A stretch of 64,000 bases of DNA from NCBI RefSeq assembly GCF_047324175.1, contig NZ_CP178732.1, positions 1,116,001 to 1,180,000 of the forward strand, given 5' to 3'. A program made the position numbers and the translations under genes. This document shows, piece after piece, positions 54,572-61,885 of this stretch (the first letter of the stretch is position 1; each line of letters opens with the position of its first letter). The notes beneath the pieces are model-generated. The model did not search any database and was not told the origin of the DNA. It saw nothing but the letters and a program-made list of their open reading frames with translations. This DNA is from Acerihabitans sp015654925. GTDB taxonomy: Bacteria > Pseudomonadota > Gammaproteobacteria > Enterobacterales > Enterobacteriaceae.

Positions 54572-55345
54572 ATGTCATCAAAAATAAACTGGCTTTTACA
54601 AAATACTGCACCAGGCTCTTTGGTGGCACAGTCTTGGCTGACAAAGCATGATATCAGTCCTTCCCTGGCACATAGGTATGAGCAGAGCAACTGGCTGCAT
54701 AAACTGCGTTCGGGAATATACGTGCGCACCGGTCGTGAGCCTGATTGGCATGACGCGGTGTTATGCTTACAAAACCAACTATCTGTGCCGGTGCATTTAG
54801 CAGGCCTTACCAGTTTAACCTATCAGGGCCGTGCTCATTATCTTCAGCTAACCCACAAGAGCGTCTGGCTGTATGTCGATGACAAAGCGGCGTTGCCCAA
54901 ATGGTTTAAAGAATTCCCCGGCGTTGACTGGCTTTTTTGTTCCAATCAAAAGTTGTCCCCGCTTGGCGAACAATATCTGACCGATATCGAGATTAAAGGG
55001 AATACGTTAAAAGCCAGCGTGCCTGAGTTAGCGGCCTACGAACTGGTAAATGCTGTGCCGGCGGAGATTGCTTTTGAGCATGCGGCCGAACTGTTTCAGG
55101 GATTGGTAAACCTGAATCCGCGCAAAGTGGAAAAGTTACTTCATGCCAGCAGTGCGGTGCAAACGAACCGCTTATATCTATTTTTAGCCGACTATTATGC
55201 CCATGCCTGGGCTAAACGGATCGACAAAACCAGTATCGACCTAGGATCAGGAAATCGGCAGGTGGTATCAGGCGGTAAACTGGATAAACAATACCAGATC
55301 ACCGTACCTGAAAAATTTATCAACGGAGAGTCATCGCATGGATAA
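54572..55345 (+). CDS. abiEi: AbiEi-type antitoxin of a type IV toxin-antitoxin system
   Basis: A 257-residue protein. An N-terminal winged helix (about 1-80, SWLTKHDISPSLAHRYEQSN and WLHKLRSGIYVRTG) is followed by the C-terminal antitoxin domain (about 85-250). The pattern matches AbiEi proteins that repress their operon and neutralise AbiEii without direct contact. Start taken at MSSKINWLL; the frame is open 15 codons upstream, across the operator. The stop overlaps abiEii by eight bases. Confidence 0.85.
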   Translation: MSSKINWLLQNTAPGSLVAQSWLTKHDISPSLAHRYEQSNWLHKLRSGIYVRTGREPDWHDAVLCLQNQLSVPVHLAGLTSLTYQGRAHYLQLTHKSVWLYVDDKAALPKWFKEFPGVDWLFCSNQKLSPLGEQYLTDIEIKGNTLKASVPELAAYELVNAVPAEIAFEHAAELFQGLVNLNPRKVEKLLHASSAVQTNRLYLFLADYYAHAWAKRIDKTSIDLGSGNRQVVSGGKLDKQYQITVPEKFINGESSHG

Positions 55346-56255
55346 GCAATCACCCTATTACAAACAGGTTGCGCTATTGATAAGTGCGCTACCGGTAGTG
55401 GCAAAGGAGCGCTGTTTTGCGCTAAAAGGGGGGACTGCAATCAATTTGTTTGTACGCGACTTCCCTCGTCTTTCTGTTGATATTGATTTGGCCTATATCC
55501 CATTGGAAAATAGGGAACTGGCGCTGCCGAATGTTCGGGCGGCGTTAACGAGAATTGCCACTGGGCTTGAGCGAGAAGCTGGCGCGTCGGCGGTCCTGCA
55601 AACCAATAATCCAGATGAGATGCGTATTGTGGTGACTTCCCGGGATGCGCAGATAAAAATTGAAGTTTCACCCGTTGCGCGCGGTACCCTGTACCCGCCC
55701 GAAGATCGCGACACAGTCGAAGCGGTACAGGATGAGTTTGGCTTTGCCTCCATTCAGGTGGTCTCCCTCGCCGATCTTTATGGTGGCAAGCTTTGCGCCG
55801 CGTTGGACCGCCAGCATCCCCGTGATTTTTACGATGTTAAAATGCTGCTTGAAACACAGGGCATAGATCGTCTTATCTTTAATGGTTTTATCACTTATCT
55901 GCTCAGTCATCCCCGACCATTATCCGAGGTGATTAATCCACGCTGGAAGGATATTTCCGCTATTTATAACCAAGAATTCAGCGGCATGACATTTGATGAT
56001 GTATCACTGGAAGAGCTAATCGCTGTACCTGAACAAATGCTGGCCGGTCTTCAAGCACAGTTCACCCAACAAGATTTTGACTTTCTGATGTCTTTTAAGC
56101 GTGGTAGGCCGGATTGGTCGTTAGCGCCGGATAGCCAGATTCAGCACCTGCCTGCTGTAAAGTGGAAGCTACACAATATAGGACGGATGGCAGAAAGTAA
56201 GCGCACCGAGGCGTTGGATAAGTTGGAAAAGGTACTGAGTGATTGGCTGAAGTAG
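55338..56255 (+). CDS. abiEii: AbiEii nucleotidyltransferase toxin
   Basis: A 305-residue nucleotidyltransferase. Motif I is KGGTAINLF (30-38) with DIDL (48-51), a later KIEVSP strand carries the third acidic residue, and the C-terminal half has the GGKLCAALDRQHPRDFYDVK motif with Lys and Asp/Arg residues of the family. AbiEii toxins modify a nucleotide-containing target and stop growth during phage infection. All visible catalytic residues are intact, so the pair should be functional. It lies against the distal att repeat. Confidence 0.88.
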   Translation: MDKQSPYYKQVALLISALPVVAKERCFALKGGTAINLFVRDFPRLSVDIDLAYIPLENRELALPNVRAALTRIATGLEREAGASAVLQTNNPDEMRIVVTSRDAQIKIEVSPVARGTLYPPEDRDTVEAVQDEFGFASIQVVSLADLYGGKLCAALDRQHPRDFYDVKMLLETQGIDRLIFNGFITYLLSHPRPLSEVINPRWKDISAIYNQEFSGMTFDDVSLEELIAVPEQMLAGLQAQFTQQDFDFLMSFKRGRPDWSLAPDSQIQHLPAVKWKLHNIGRMAESKRTEALDKLEKVLSDWLK

Positions 56256-56528
56256 TTGGTCAAAAAAGAGATAGATTCACTAAAAGTATCACTTTTATGC
56301 TTTTTATAAACCACAATTCCTGACTTAAAAAACTCAGCAAATTTGATATAATTAACCTGATTGACAATGATCCCGAAAACGTCAACGCTACGCCAATTGC
56401 TCCATCTCCCGCGTCAGCCAAAGAGCTGTGCATTTGACGGTAAAAGCGACGGTAAAGGCCCCAGGTCAATCACCACCAAACCCTTTAACCTCGCGGGTTT
56501 GGGAAGTTTGTTGATAATCGAGTGGGAG
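56256..56528. other. Distal end of the island with arm-type TGACGGTAAA repeats
   Basis: No gene. TGACGGTAAAA at 56435-56445 and CGACGGTAAA at 56447-56456 repeat the word found beside attL. A short tract just before the repeat restores the last guaA codons (ATC GAG TGG GAG). Confidence 0.5.
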
Positions 56529-56621
56529 TGATCCGAGGTTATTCAGGGACTACCTCCGACTAGCGAAAAATCGCCATAACGGTTTGATTATTAATTAAAT
56601 GAGTTATGGCGACTATCGGTA
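56529..56621. repeat. attR-like 93-bp direct repeat with guaA tail
   Basis: Identical to 42,781-42,873. The preceding bases encode I-E-W-E and a stop in phase, i.e. a second guaA 3' end. The next element begins right after, so this can be an attR or an internal junction of two tandem elements. Confidence 0.93.
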
Positions 56622-56800
56622 ATTAGCGCCGACCAGGGATTTCTGATTAACTCGGGCGAAGAGAACCTCACTGTTTGTGGAGATCTTATCCCTGCTCAGG
56701 AAATCCAAGTGTAGCGACCTGGGTTTACATCACCCAGAACGGTTGTTGATACACAATGTCAGCCCAAAACGTTTAATGCCGGTCTGGCGGTTAGACGTTT

Positions 56801-57001
56801 TCAAAAATCGAATAAAACAACAAGCTTAACCCCCAGTCCGCTTGCAATCACCTCTATTACGGCAAGCGTCGGGTTTCTTACGCCTCGCTCAATTCCGCTG
56901 ATATAAGTACGATCCAGCCCGCATTTATCAGCGAAAGCCTCTTGAGAAAAACCAGCAATCTTCAGTATTATATCAAACTTCCCAACGACGAATCCGCGCA
57001 A
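56801..57001 (-). CDS. Xre-family helix-turn-helix regulator, small
   Basis: A 66-residue protein made of one Cro/CI helix-turn-helix: FSQEAFADKCGLDRTYISGI and ERGVRNPTLAVIEVIASGLG. It resembles controller proteins of mobile elements. The N terminus (MRGFVVGKFDIILKIAG) is atypical, and the start may be displaced by rearrangement. No toxin or restriction gene stands beside it. Confidence 0.65.
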   Translation of the reverse strand: MRGFVVGKFDIILKIAGFSQEAFADKCGLDRTYISGIERGVRNPTLAVIEVIASGLGVKLVVLFDF

Positions 57002-57061
57002 CGTTGGTTGGCAATATCCCGCGTTAAATCATGTTGTTGGCATTTAGTCCCTGATCTTTAG

Positions 57062-57370
57062 CTTCAGCCCTATCGAATCAAGGCAATACAGGATTACCCC
57101 CTTACGCTCATCCAGGAACAACAACTCGTTTGGGCCAAACGTCTGCACCGCCGCCAGCAGGTTACCCATAGCGTCGACTGGCACAGGGACCGCATCATCG
57201 CCGAACGCGACAGCTTGCAGGATACGGTGAATGAGGTTGGGCAGGAAGTGACGCGCCGCAATCTCAATATTCAGCCGACGCTGGCCGAACGGCCGGGACT
57301 GCCGGTGCGGATTATCGTGAATCGGGATTTGGTGCTAAGGTCTTATCAGCCGCTGTTTTTCAACAGATAG
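57062..57370 (+). pseudogene. trbI: TrbI (VirB10-like) C-terminal remnant
   Basis: An open frame without a start. Its last 45 or so residues (VGQEVTRRNLNIQPTLAERP then GLPVRIIVNRDLVLRSYQP) match the end of TrbI, an outer-membrane channel component of conjugation systems. The first half (QDYPLTLIQEQQLVWAKRLH) is not TrbI that I recognise and may come from another gene. trbI normally lies some genes downstream of trbE-trbJ in the same direction, as here. Confidence 0.65.
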
Positions 57371-57708
57371 GCCGCGCAATTAACACCATAAGCAATCGGT
57401 GTCTGGGACTTCTGTCTGATAACAGGAATATCAGTCAGGCCTTCATATTCCCGGCCAGTCTTAAGGCCATTTACATATATTCGCGAAGTTTATAGGGCAT
57501 CATCAGGGCATAAGAATATATTTGCACACCAGCTTTATATGGAATGGAACTCCAGCATAAGGTCGGTTGCCTCGAATGAATTCTTTGATATATGGTGATG
57601 AAACTCTCCACGGCGAAAACAGCTGTGTATTTAGTTTGATAATCAACGGATGGCTCCGAATGATTCCCAGCCATTTAAAACAAATTAATACCACTCAAGG
57701 GGGCATTT
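57371..57708. other. AT-rich gap before the PEP mutase-family gene
   Basis: This 338-base stretch has no supported gene. Two overlapping minus-strand frames of about 65 codons lack ribosome binding sites. It presumably contains the promoter of the next gene; AAGGGGGC lies before that ATG. Confidence 0.4.
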
Positions 57709-58533
57709 ATGGGAGATAAGAGCAAGGCTTTTCGGCTTCTTCATGAAATGCCGGATACTTTTATTATTCCTAATCCCTGGGACATTGGGACAGCCAGAAT
57801 ACTTGAAAGTATGGGATTCAAGGCACTTGCTACGACCAGTGCCGGTCTCGCATTCTCCTTAGGTGTACCTGAAGGGCGGGTTTTGTGGAAGCAGACTATT
57901 GATCATTGTCAGACCATTGTTGAATCAACGTCTCTGCCCGTGTCAGCGGATCTTGAAAAAGGAATTGGTGATGATCCAGACAGTGCGGCGGAAACCATAA
58001 AAATTGCGGTCAATATTGGTCTGGCGGGTTGCTCCCTCGAAGATCATACCGGTCTGCCCGATGCCCCTATCTATGATTTAAGCCTCGCAGTCGATCGTAT
58101 TGAAGCCGCAGTAAAAGCACGGGAGGCGCTGGATCATGATTTTGTGATCACTGCGCGCGCTGAGAATTTTATGTGGGGACGTCCTTATCTGGATGATACG
58201 ATCCTGAGATTACAAGCTTTTGAAAAGGCAGGAGCTGATGTACTTTATGCTCCTGGCCTTCACGATCTTTCAATGATTAAGACCGTCTGTGAATCAGTGA
58301 CAAGGCCAGTTAACGTTGTTATGGGATTGCCGGGTGGGACGTTCAGCGTTGTGCAACTGGCCGAAGCGGGAGTGAAACGTATCAGCGTTGGTGCATCAAT
58401 GGCCAGACTGGCATACGGTTCTTTTGTTCAGGCAGCCCGGGAGATATGCGCTGAGGGTACTTTCAGTTATTCAAAGAACGCTATTGGTTTCTCCGAACTG
58501 GAGGCATTTTTTAGAAAGCCGGATAGTGATTAG
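57709..58533 (+). CDS. Isocitrate lyase/PEP mutase superfamily protein
   Basis: A 274-residue TIM-barrel enzyme. PNPWDIGTARILESMGF, SADLEKGIGD and GCSLEDHTG are the metal and substrate motifs of the PEPM/ICL group; the position of the usual catalytic KKCGH loop of isocitrate lyase is different. Relatives act as 2-methylisocitrate lyases, oxaloacetate decarboxylases or C-P bond enzymes, and I cannot choose. AAGGGGG precedes the ATG. Gene stands alone among mobile debris. Confidence 0.85.
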   Translation: MGDKSKAFRLLHEMPDTFIIPNPWDIGTARILESMGFKALATTSAGLAFSLGVPEGRVLWKQTIDHCQTIVESTSLPVSADLEKGIGDDPDSAAETIKIAVNIGLAGCSLEDHTGLPDAPIYDLSLAVDRIEAAVKAREALDHDFVITARAENFMWGRPYLDDTILRLQAFEKAGADVLYAPGLHDLSMIKTVCESVTRPVNVVMGLPGGTFSVVQLAEAGVKRISVGASMARLAYGSFVQAAREICAEGTFSYSKNAIGFSELEAFFRKPDSD

Positions 58534-58562
58534 CCTTCCAAGCCCAGGTTTTACATTTCTGC

Positions 58563-58645
58563 CTGCCGTGTGCAATTCGTCGCGCTGATTCCTCAGGTCC
58601 TGATCATCGGTCAATACCCTGGCGTAACCGATCCGCAGCCGGCCG
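58563..58645 (-). pseudogene. Serine resolvase N-terminal fragment
   Basis: On the minus strand GRLRIGYARVLTDDQDLRNQ then RDELHTAG matches the start of Tn3/Hin-type serine resolvases, including the catalytic-region RIGYARVSTDDQ in slightly altered form. It runs into unrelated sequence after about 30 residues. It marks a lost transposon end. Confidence 0.65.
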
Positions 58646-58981
58646 CTTTCAGGTCGAGCGTGCAGGGGCTGTGTTTGTCTCTCATGGCGTCCCCATTGTG
58701 TTGCAAATATCGCCGCATATTATAAGGAATTTGCGACTGATTTTTGCCACGTCTGAGCGCCAGGAAAAACCGACGGCGAGGTGCTGTCGCAAAACGTTGG
58801 ACTTATGCGGCAAATGACAAAGACAAAGGGGGAATATTTCTTTTCACCCCCTCAGACTGGCGAATAATGCGCGGTAGACCCGGTGGCCTCATTGTCGCCC
58901 CGAAGAGCGAATTAACCTGTCGTCGCCAGTCGGCTAGACGGCCTTAGCACAGGCCGCAAGACTGAAGGGCCGCACCGCATA
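58646..58981. other. Gap between resolvase fragment and SDR
   Basis: No supported gene. A 67-codon frame at 58744-58947 is Arg-rich, without a ribosome binding site or recognisable homology, and I reject it. Confidence 0.4.
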
Positions 58982-59725
58982 TCAGACGGCCACGAAGCCA
59001 CCATCAACGAACAGTTCCTCACCACCGATAAAGCTGCTTTCGTCCGACGCCAGAAATAGCACTGCTTTGGCGATTTCTTCAGTCTTGGCGAGCCTACCGA
59101 ACGGGATGGTTTGCTGCATCCATTCTTCAGCGCCGGCGTTGTTTTGCAGATAGGTCTGCATTGCAGGGGTCAGTACCATGCCCGGCGAAACGACATTCAC
59201 CCGAATGCCCTGACTTTTCAGGTCGGTCGTCCAGGTGCGAGCGAGCGAGCGGATCGCCGCCTTCGTCGCGCTGTAGACGGATAGATTTGCAAAGCCCTTG
59301 CTGCCTGCTCCTGATCCAGTCAGCACAACCGTGCCGCCAGCAGACATCAGCGGCAGAGCTTTTTGCACCGTGAAGACCGTGCCCTTCACATTGATGCCGA
59401 ACACGCGATCAAAGTGGTCTTCCTCAATGCCACCGATTGGTGCGGATTCCGATACGCCAGCATTGGCGAAGACCACATCCACGCGGCCTTTCTCTCGCTG
59501 GATCTGTGCGTACAGACGATCAAGGTCGGCAAGATTGCTGACATCGCCTTGCACACCAATGGCACCGTGCCCGATTTCCTTCAGAGCCTCATTCAGGCGC
59601 TCTTGGCGGCGGCCAGTGATGTACACATGGGCGCCCTGTTCCGCGAAGAACGCCGCCGTGGTCAAGCCGATGCCGTCCGTGCCGCCCGTAACCACCACAA
59701 CCTTATTTTCAAATCGTTTCGTCAT
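58982..59725 (-). CDS. Short-chain dehydrogenase/reductase (classical)
   Basis: A 247-residue classical SDR. TGGTDGIGLT binds the cofactor, NAG lies near residue 85, the catalytic Ser is in LTGSGAG and YSATK carries Tyr and Lys. The C-terminal FIGGEELFVDGG is typical. The start at 59725 is chosen for homology; the frame is open 24 codons upstream over the operator. It is divergent from a TetR gene, and two palindromes between them suggest that TetR represses it. Substrate unknown. Confidence 0.92.
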   Translation of the reverse strand: MTKRFENKVVVVTGGTDGIGLTTAAFFAEQGAHVYITGRRQERLNEALKEIGHGAIGVQGDVSNLADLDRLYAQIQREKGRVDVVFANAGVSESAPIGGIEEDHFDRVFGINVKGTVFTVQKALPLMSAGGTVVLTGSGAGSKGFANLSVYSATKAAIRSLARTWTTDLKSQGIRVNVVSPGMVLTPAMQTYLQNNAGAEEWMQQTIPFGRLAKTEEIAKAVLFLASDESSFIGGEELFVDGGFVAV

Positions 59726-59750
59726 GTCGTAAGCTCGCTTTCGTATCAAG

Positions 59751-59789
59751 TGGAGGATTGCTCCATTTATTATATGGAGGTATCCTCCA
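59751..59789. promoter_or_regulatory. Twin TetR-type operators between SDR and TetR genes
   Basis: TGGAGGATTGCTCCA (59751-59765) and TGGAGGTATCCTCCA (59775-59789) are two palindromes with centres 24 bp apart. Both have TGGAG/CTCCA ends. The AT-rich spacer could hold a -10. Confidence 0.75.
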
Positions 59790-59817
59790 CTTAACAAGTA
59801 GCAGCGAGACTATTCCT

Positions 59818-60372
59818 TTGACCGATGAACCCACATTGAGAGCCGATGCGCAGCGAAACAGGGAGCGTATTCTTGCAGCCGCCGAAGAAGTCTTTCTTGA
59901 GAAAGGCGCGAGCGCCTCATTAGAGGACGTTGCGAAACGAGCGGGCGTAGGAATCGGCACGCTATATCGGCGCTTTCCGACACGCGAAGATCTATTGGCG
60001 GCGGCCTACAGCGCTCGTTTCCTGGCATTTGCAGAAACCAGCCGTGCCAGAAACGCAGAGCTTGCCCCACTGGGCGGCTTGCGGGCCTATCTCGAAGAGC
60101 TGGTTCAGCACACTACGGTCTATCGCGGCCTCGCGGCCTTGCTCGGAACGGTTCTCCAGATTGGAACGCCGGGATGCCTGGCAACCAGTGGGGAAGGGGC
60201 CCGTCTTTTGGACCTGGCGCAGAGAGGCGGAGCTATTCGGCCTGATGTCACTTTCGACGACTTGGTGTGCATCGCAACGGCAATCTCACTCGCTGTCGAG
60301 AAAGACAGCTCTCCGCAAGCGCGGATCGCGCATCTGGTGAGCCTGTTTTTGAATGGGATCGGCGTGCGTTGA
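59818..60372 (+). CDS. TetR-family transcriptional repressor
   Basis: About 184 residues from a TTG start (LTDEPTLRADAQRNRERILA), or up to 204 from an upstream start that would lie inside the operator. The helix-turn-helix VAKRAGVGIGTLYRRFPTRE is at about 45-65. The C-terminal ligand domain spans 80-180. It is divergent from the SDR and probably represses both genes through the two palindromes. Confidence 0.85.
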   Translation: MTDEPTLRADAQRNRERILAAAEEVFLEKGASASLEDVAKRAGVGIGTLYRRFPTREDLLAAAYSARFLAFAETSRARNAELAPLGGLRAYLEELVQHTTVYRGLAALLGTVLQIGTPGCLATSGEGARLLDLAQRGGAIRPDVTFDDLVCIATAISLAVEKDSSPQARIAHLVSLFLNGIGVR

Positions 60373-60512
60373 AGCCACATTTGGGTCGCCGATTTTAGGA
60401 TTTTTGCGACACGGCAAGGCACATTCAGTGAAATCGACGCGGAGTGATGGTGCTTGGCTGTGTCTCGAATGAGGTACACCATGAAGACTTGTCTTGCATT
60501 AGGAGAACTACG

Positions 60513-60812
60513 ATGGCTGCTCACACATCCGTGCTGCACGTCCGTGCAGACGACAAGCTGAAGGCCGTTGCGACTGAAAAGCTCGCTAATGTCGGTTTGT
60601 CCGTCTCGGATGATGTGCGGATTTTCCTGACCCGCGTCATCAAAGAAGGCGGGTTACCGGCGGGCCTGACTACTGGCCCGGAAGCTCATGACAAATGGTT
60701 CCGGGCCAAGGTGCATGAAGCTCTGGCCGATAGCCGGCCTGGCGTGCCGCATCAGCAGGTAATGGACGAGGCGCAAGCCCCGATCGACAGGAAGCGCCGT
60801 GCCCGAGCTTGA
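60513..60812 (+). CDS. RelB/DinJ-type antitoxin
   Basis: A 99-residue protein starting MAAHTSVLHVRADDKLKAVA, with a ribbon-helix-helix N terminus (VLHVRADDKLKAVATEKLAN) and GLSVSDDVRIFLTRVIKEGG typical of RelB antitoxins. AGGAG precedes the ATG. It overlaps the ParE-like toxin gene by 14 bases, the normal order for such pairs. Its cognate toxin is damaged. Confidence 0.82.
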   Translation: MAAHTSVLHVRADDKLKAVATEKLANVGLSVSDDVRIFLTRVIKEGGLPAGLTTGPEAHDKWFRAKVHEALADSRPGVPHQQVMDEAQAPIDRKRRARA

Positions 60813-61074
60813 ATGGTCGCAGCCGGCCCGAGAGGATCTGTTGGCGATTGTCGATTACATCTCAGACGACAATCCTGACGCCGTTCAATGGCTGAAAGAT
60901 GATATCGGGGCCAAGACCGCGAGGCCGCCAGAGCATCCTAGGCTCTACCTGGTTGGTCGGATCGAGGGCACGCGAGAAATGGTCGTCCGGGAAAACCAAA
61001 AGTTGTCCCCGCTCGGCGAGCAATTTCTGACCGATATCGAGATAAGGGAATATGTTAAAAGCCAGTGTGCCTAA
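60799..61074 (+). pseudogene. ParE/RelE-type toxin with its end replaced by an abiEi fragment
   Basis: Residues 1-64 (PELEWSQPAREDLLAIVDYI then EGTREMVVR) are a ParE-type toxin read from a GTG start that overlaps the antitoxin. At residue 65 the sequence switches to NQKLSPLGEQFLTDIEI, identical but for one residue to part of AbiEi at 54,947 onward, then shifts frame and stops. The final ParE strand is lost, so the toxin is likely inactive. Confidence 0.8.
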
Positions 61075-61277
61075 GTTAGCCGCCTACGAACTGGTTAATG
61101 CTGTGCCGGCGGAGATTGCTTTTGAGCATGCGGTCGCGCTATTGATAAGCGCGCTACCGGTGTGCCGGCGGTCTCGAAAACCAATAATCCGAATGAGATG
61201 CGCAGATTAAAATTGAAGTTTCACCCGTTGCGCGCGATACCTTGTACCCGCCCGAAGATCGCGAAACAGTTGAATCG
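60995..61277 (+). pseudogene. Decayed second abiEi-abiEii locus
   Basis: Four blocks resemble the intact abiE genes in order: 60995-61133 (abiEi, about 54943-55083), 61134-61161 (abiEii start region, about 55368-55395), 61162-61200 (about 55588-55626) and 61201-61277 (about 55648-55724). Each is highly similar with small indels and the intervening parts are deleted. No frame survives. Confidence 0.85.
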
Positions 61278-61337
61278 CTAGGTGGAGACAACAAGCCAGC
61301 ATCTTGCCATACTTTGGAAGAAAATTGGGGGTTTTCG

Positions 61338-61673
61338 ATGACTAAAACAGCCGTTGTAAGTGTTGCAACTCAAGTCCGCAGGCTTGCTAAATCCCACAAC
61401 GTCACCGCTGAACGTGACGGCATGGGCCGTATGGCCGTAGCTATCACCCGTATGGCTGGCGACGTCGTCGAGTTGGATAACGTCGAGCAATTACTCGTCA
61501 ATCTTAAAAGAAAAGGCGTGCTAAGCAAGTCTGAGATCCTGACCCTTCAGGGAGGGTACCTTCAGGAGAAAAGGGATTCCAAGAAAAAAAAACAGCGTAT
61601 GAGTTTTGATCCCTTTGGCGATGTTTATTCAAAGCCTCTCTCTTCTCTGTTGGCGCCAATACCGGCGTGGTGA
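61338..61673 (+). CDS. Small helical protein, possible Fic-associated antitoxin
   Basis: A 111-residue protein starting MTKTAVVSVATQVRRLAKSH. A Gly-Arg-Met strand pair and a helix LDNVEQLLVNLKRKGVLSKS resemble small antitoxins. Near the end a basic run precedes MSFDPFGDVYSK, which looks like the start of a Fic-type protein (FDPFGD), so two genes may have been joined in frame. The frame then ends with non-conserved residues. GGGGG lies before the ATG. The assignment is tentative. Confidence 0.45.
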   Translation: MTKTAVVSVATQVRRLAKSHNVTAERDGMGRMAVAITRMAGDVVELDNVEQLLVNLKRKGVLSKSEILTLQGGYLQEKRDSKKKKQRMSFDPFGDVYSKPLSSLLAPIPAW

Positions 61674-61852
61674 GCAGTACATCACCCGCTTGAACGCTGA
61701 GCTAAAGGTTTTATCCGATTCATAGCCAAGCGCCAGTCCAATCGCTGACACAACGTCACGAGGATGGGTCAGCTTGACTGCGGCCAATATCATTCGCCAG
61801 TGCGTCAGGCCGATCCAGGCCAGAGCGCGCACGGCTGCGGCGGCCGGCCTAG
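61629..61852 (-). pseudogene. AraC-family regulator C-terminal remnant
   Basis: On the minus strand IGLTHWRMILAAVKLTH and AIGLALGYESDKTFSSAFKR, ending with CSPRRYW, are the second half of an AraC DNA-binding domain, similar to the two AraC genes of the island. A TAG lies upstream in frame, so the rest is gone. It overlaps the end of the preceding ORF on the other strand. Confidence 0.7.
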
Positions 61853-61885
61853 GCTAGGTAGACGCAGCTCGGCAATTGAACATAG

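Noticed and set aside
57471..57694. Two overlapping minus-strand frames before the PEPM gene
   Set aside because: Neither has a ribosome binding site and I see no recognisable motif. A degraded gene is possible but cannot be supported.
58744..58947. 67-codon Arg-rich frame between the resolvase fragment and the SDR
   Set aside because: No ribosome binding site or domain; probably chance.
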